Positions 12,056 to 12,056 of a DNA stretch of 12,056 nucleotides are shown in pieces (the first letter of the stretch is position 1; each line of letters starts with the position of its first letter). Below the pieces are notes generated by a model that saw only the letters and a list, made by a program, of their open reading frames with translations, was not told where the DNA came from and did not search any database. Both the position numbers and the translations under genes were made by a program. The stretch is from Elusimicrobiota bacterium. Lineage in GTDB: Bacteria > CG03. The stretch is taken from the NCBI GenBank assembly GCA_021161625.1, contig JAGHAG010000142.1, positions 1 through 12,056 on the forward strand. The letters are read 5' to 3'.

Positions 12056-12056
12056 A
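12020..12056. repeat. 37-bp exact copy of 11113-11149 at the window edge
   Basis: The last 37 bases repeat an internal pmbA segment in direct orientation, offset by 907 bp, with the match starting exactly at 12020 and running to the final base. The codon frame is also kept. An assembly end artefact is the likeliest cause. Confidence 0.9.

Noticed and set aside
12020..12056. Adjacent tldD paralog entering from the right edge
   Set aside because: The shared motif lies about 160 residues before the end of this family, but only 18 residues follow here, and they form a membrane helix.

Overview
This is an AT-rich bacterial window from an organism I cannot place at species level. The gene set fits an anaerobe: a cytosolic flavin/iron-sulfur NAD(P)H oxidoreductase resembling electron-bifurcating transhydrogenases, with no oxygen-related genes. 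Together with the long gaps filled by short-period repeats, this suggests an uncultured candidate-phylum genome. The window opens inside a gene and closes on a 37-bp copy of one of its own internal sequences, so it is probably a contig or contig fragment.

Layout, left to right. (1) 1-1304 (+): most of a NodU/CmcH-family carbamoyltransferase, 5' end missing. (2) 1297-1698 (-): queF, the last enzyme of preQ1 synthesis, tail-to-tail with the first gene. (3) 1807-3108 (-): a membrane protein in which the last part of FliF (third periplasmic domain plus TM2) is fused to the middle and C-terminal domains of FliG. FliG-N and the FliF ring-building domains are missing and no flagellar gene lies nearby; this is the most unusual gene here. 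(4) 3168-5322 (+): NuoE-like and NuoF/HydB-like subunits overlapping by 8 bp. After a 446-bp repeat-filled gap, 5769-7832 (+) holds a NuoG-ferredoxin/GltD-NfnB fusion. No hydrogenase or formate dehydrogenase domain is present, so this set best matches the Sporomusa-type Nfn (Stn) transhydrogenase. (5) 7872-8199 (-): a small helix-turn-helix antitoxin-like gene under a symmetric GTTAAC operator, followed by a 27-codon stub of a toxin-like gene. (6) 8274-8614: a gap made of short tandem words and palindromes. (7) 8615-11970 (-): pmbA/tldE, aroE and a compact uvrC in one tight operon (4-bp overlap, then a 6-bp gap), entered from a further membrane-protein gene at the right edge.

Two themes go beyond single genes. 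First, the FliF-FliG fusion gene and the NuoE-like gene diverge from a 59-bp spacer in which each has a promoter-like sequence whose expected start site falls at or next to its own ATG, with no Shine-Dalgarno. Both are probably leaderless and their promoters overlap. In contrast, queF and the antitoxin gene have strong Shine-Dalgarno sites. Second, the non-coding gaps consist largely of degenerate arrays with a strict 7-bp (sometimes 8-bp) period but different sequences, interleaved with GC-rich palindromes. One array supplies the stop codon of uvrC, and another repeat mosaic splits the oxidoreductase operon.
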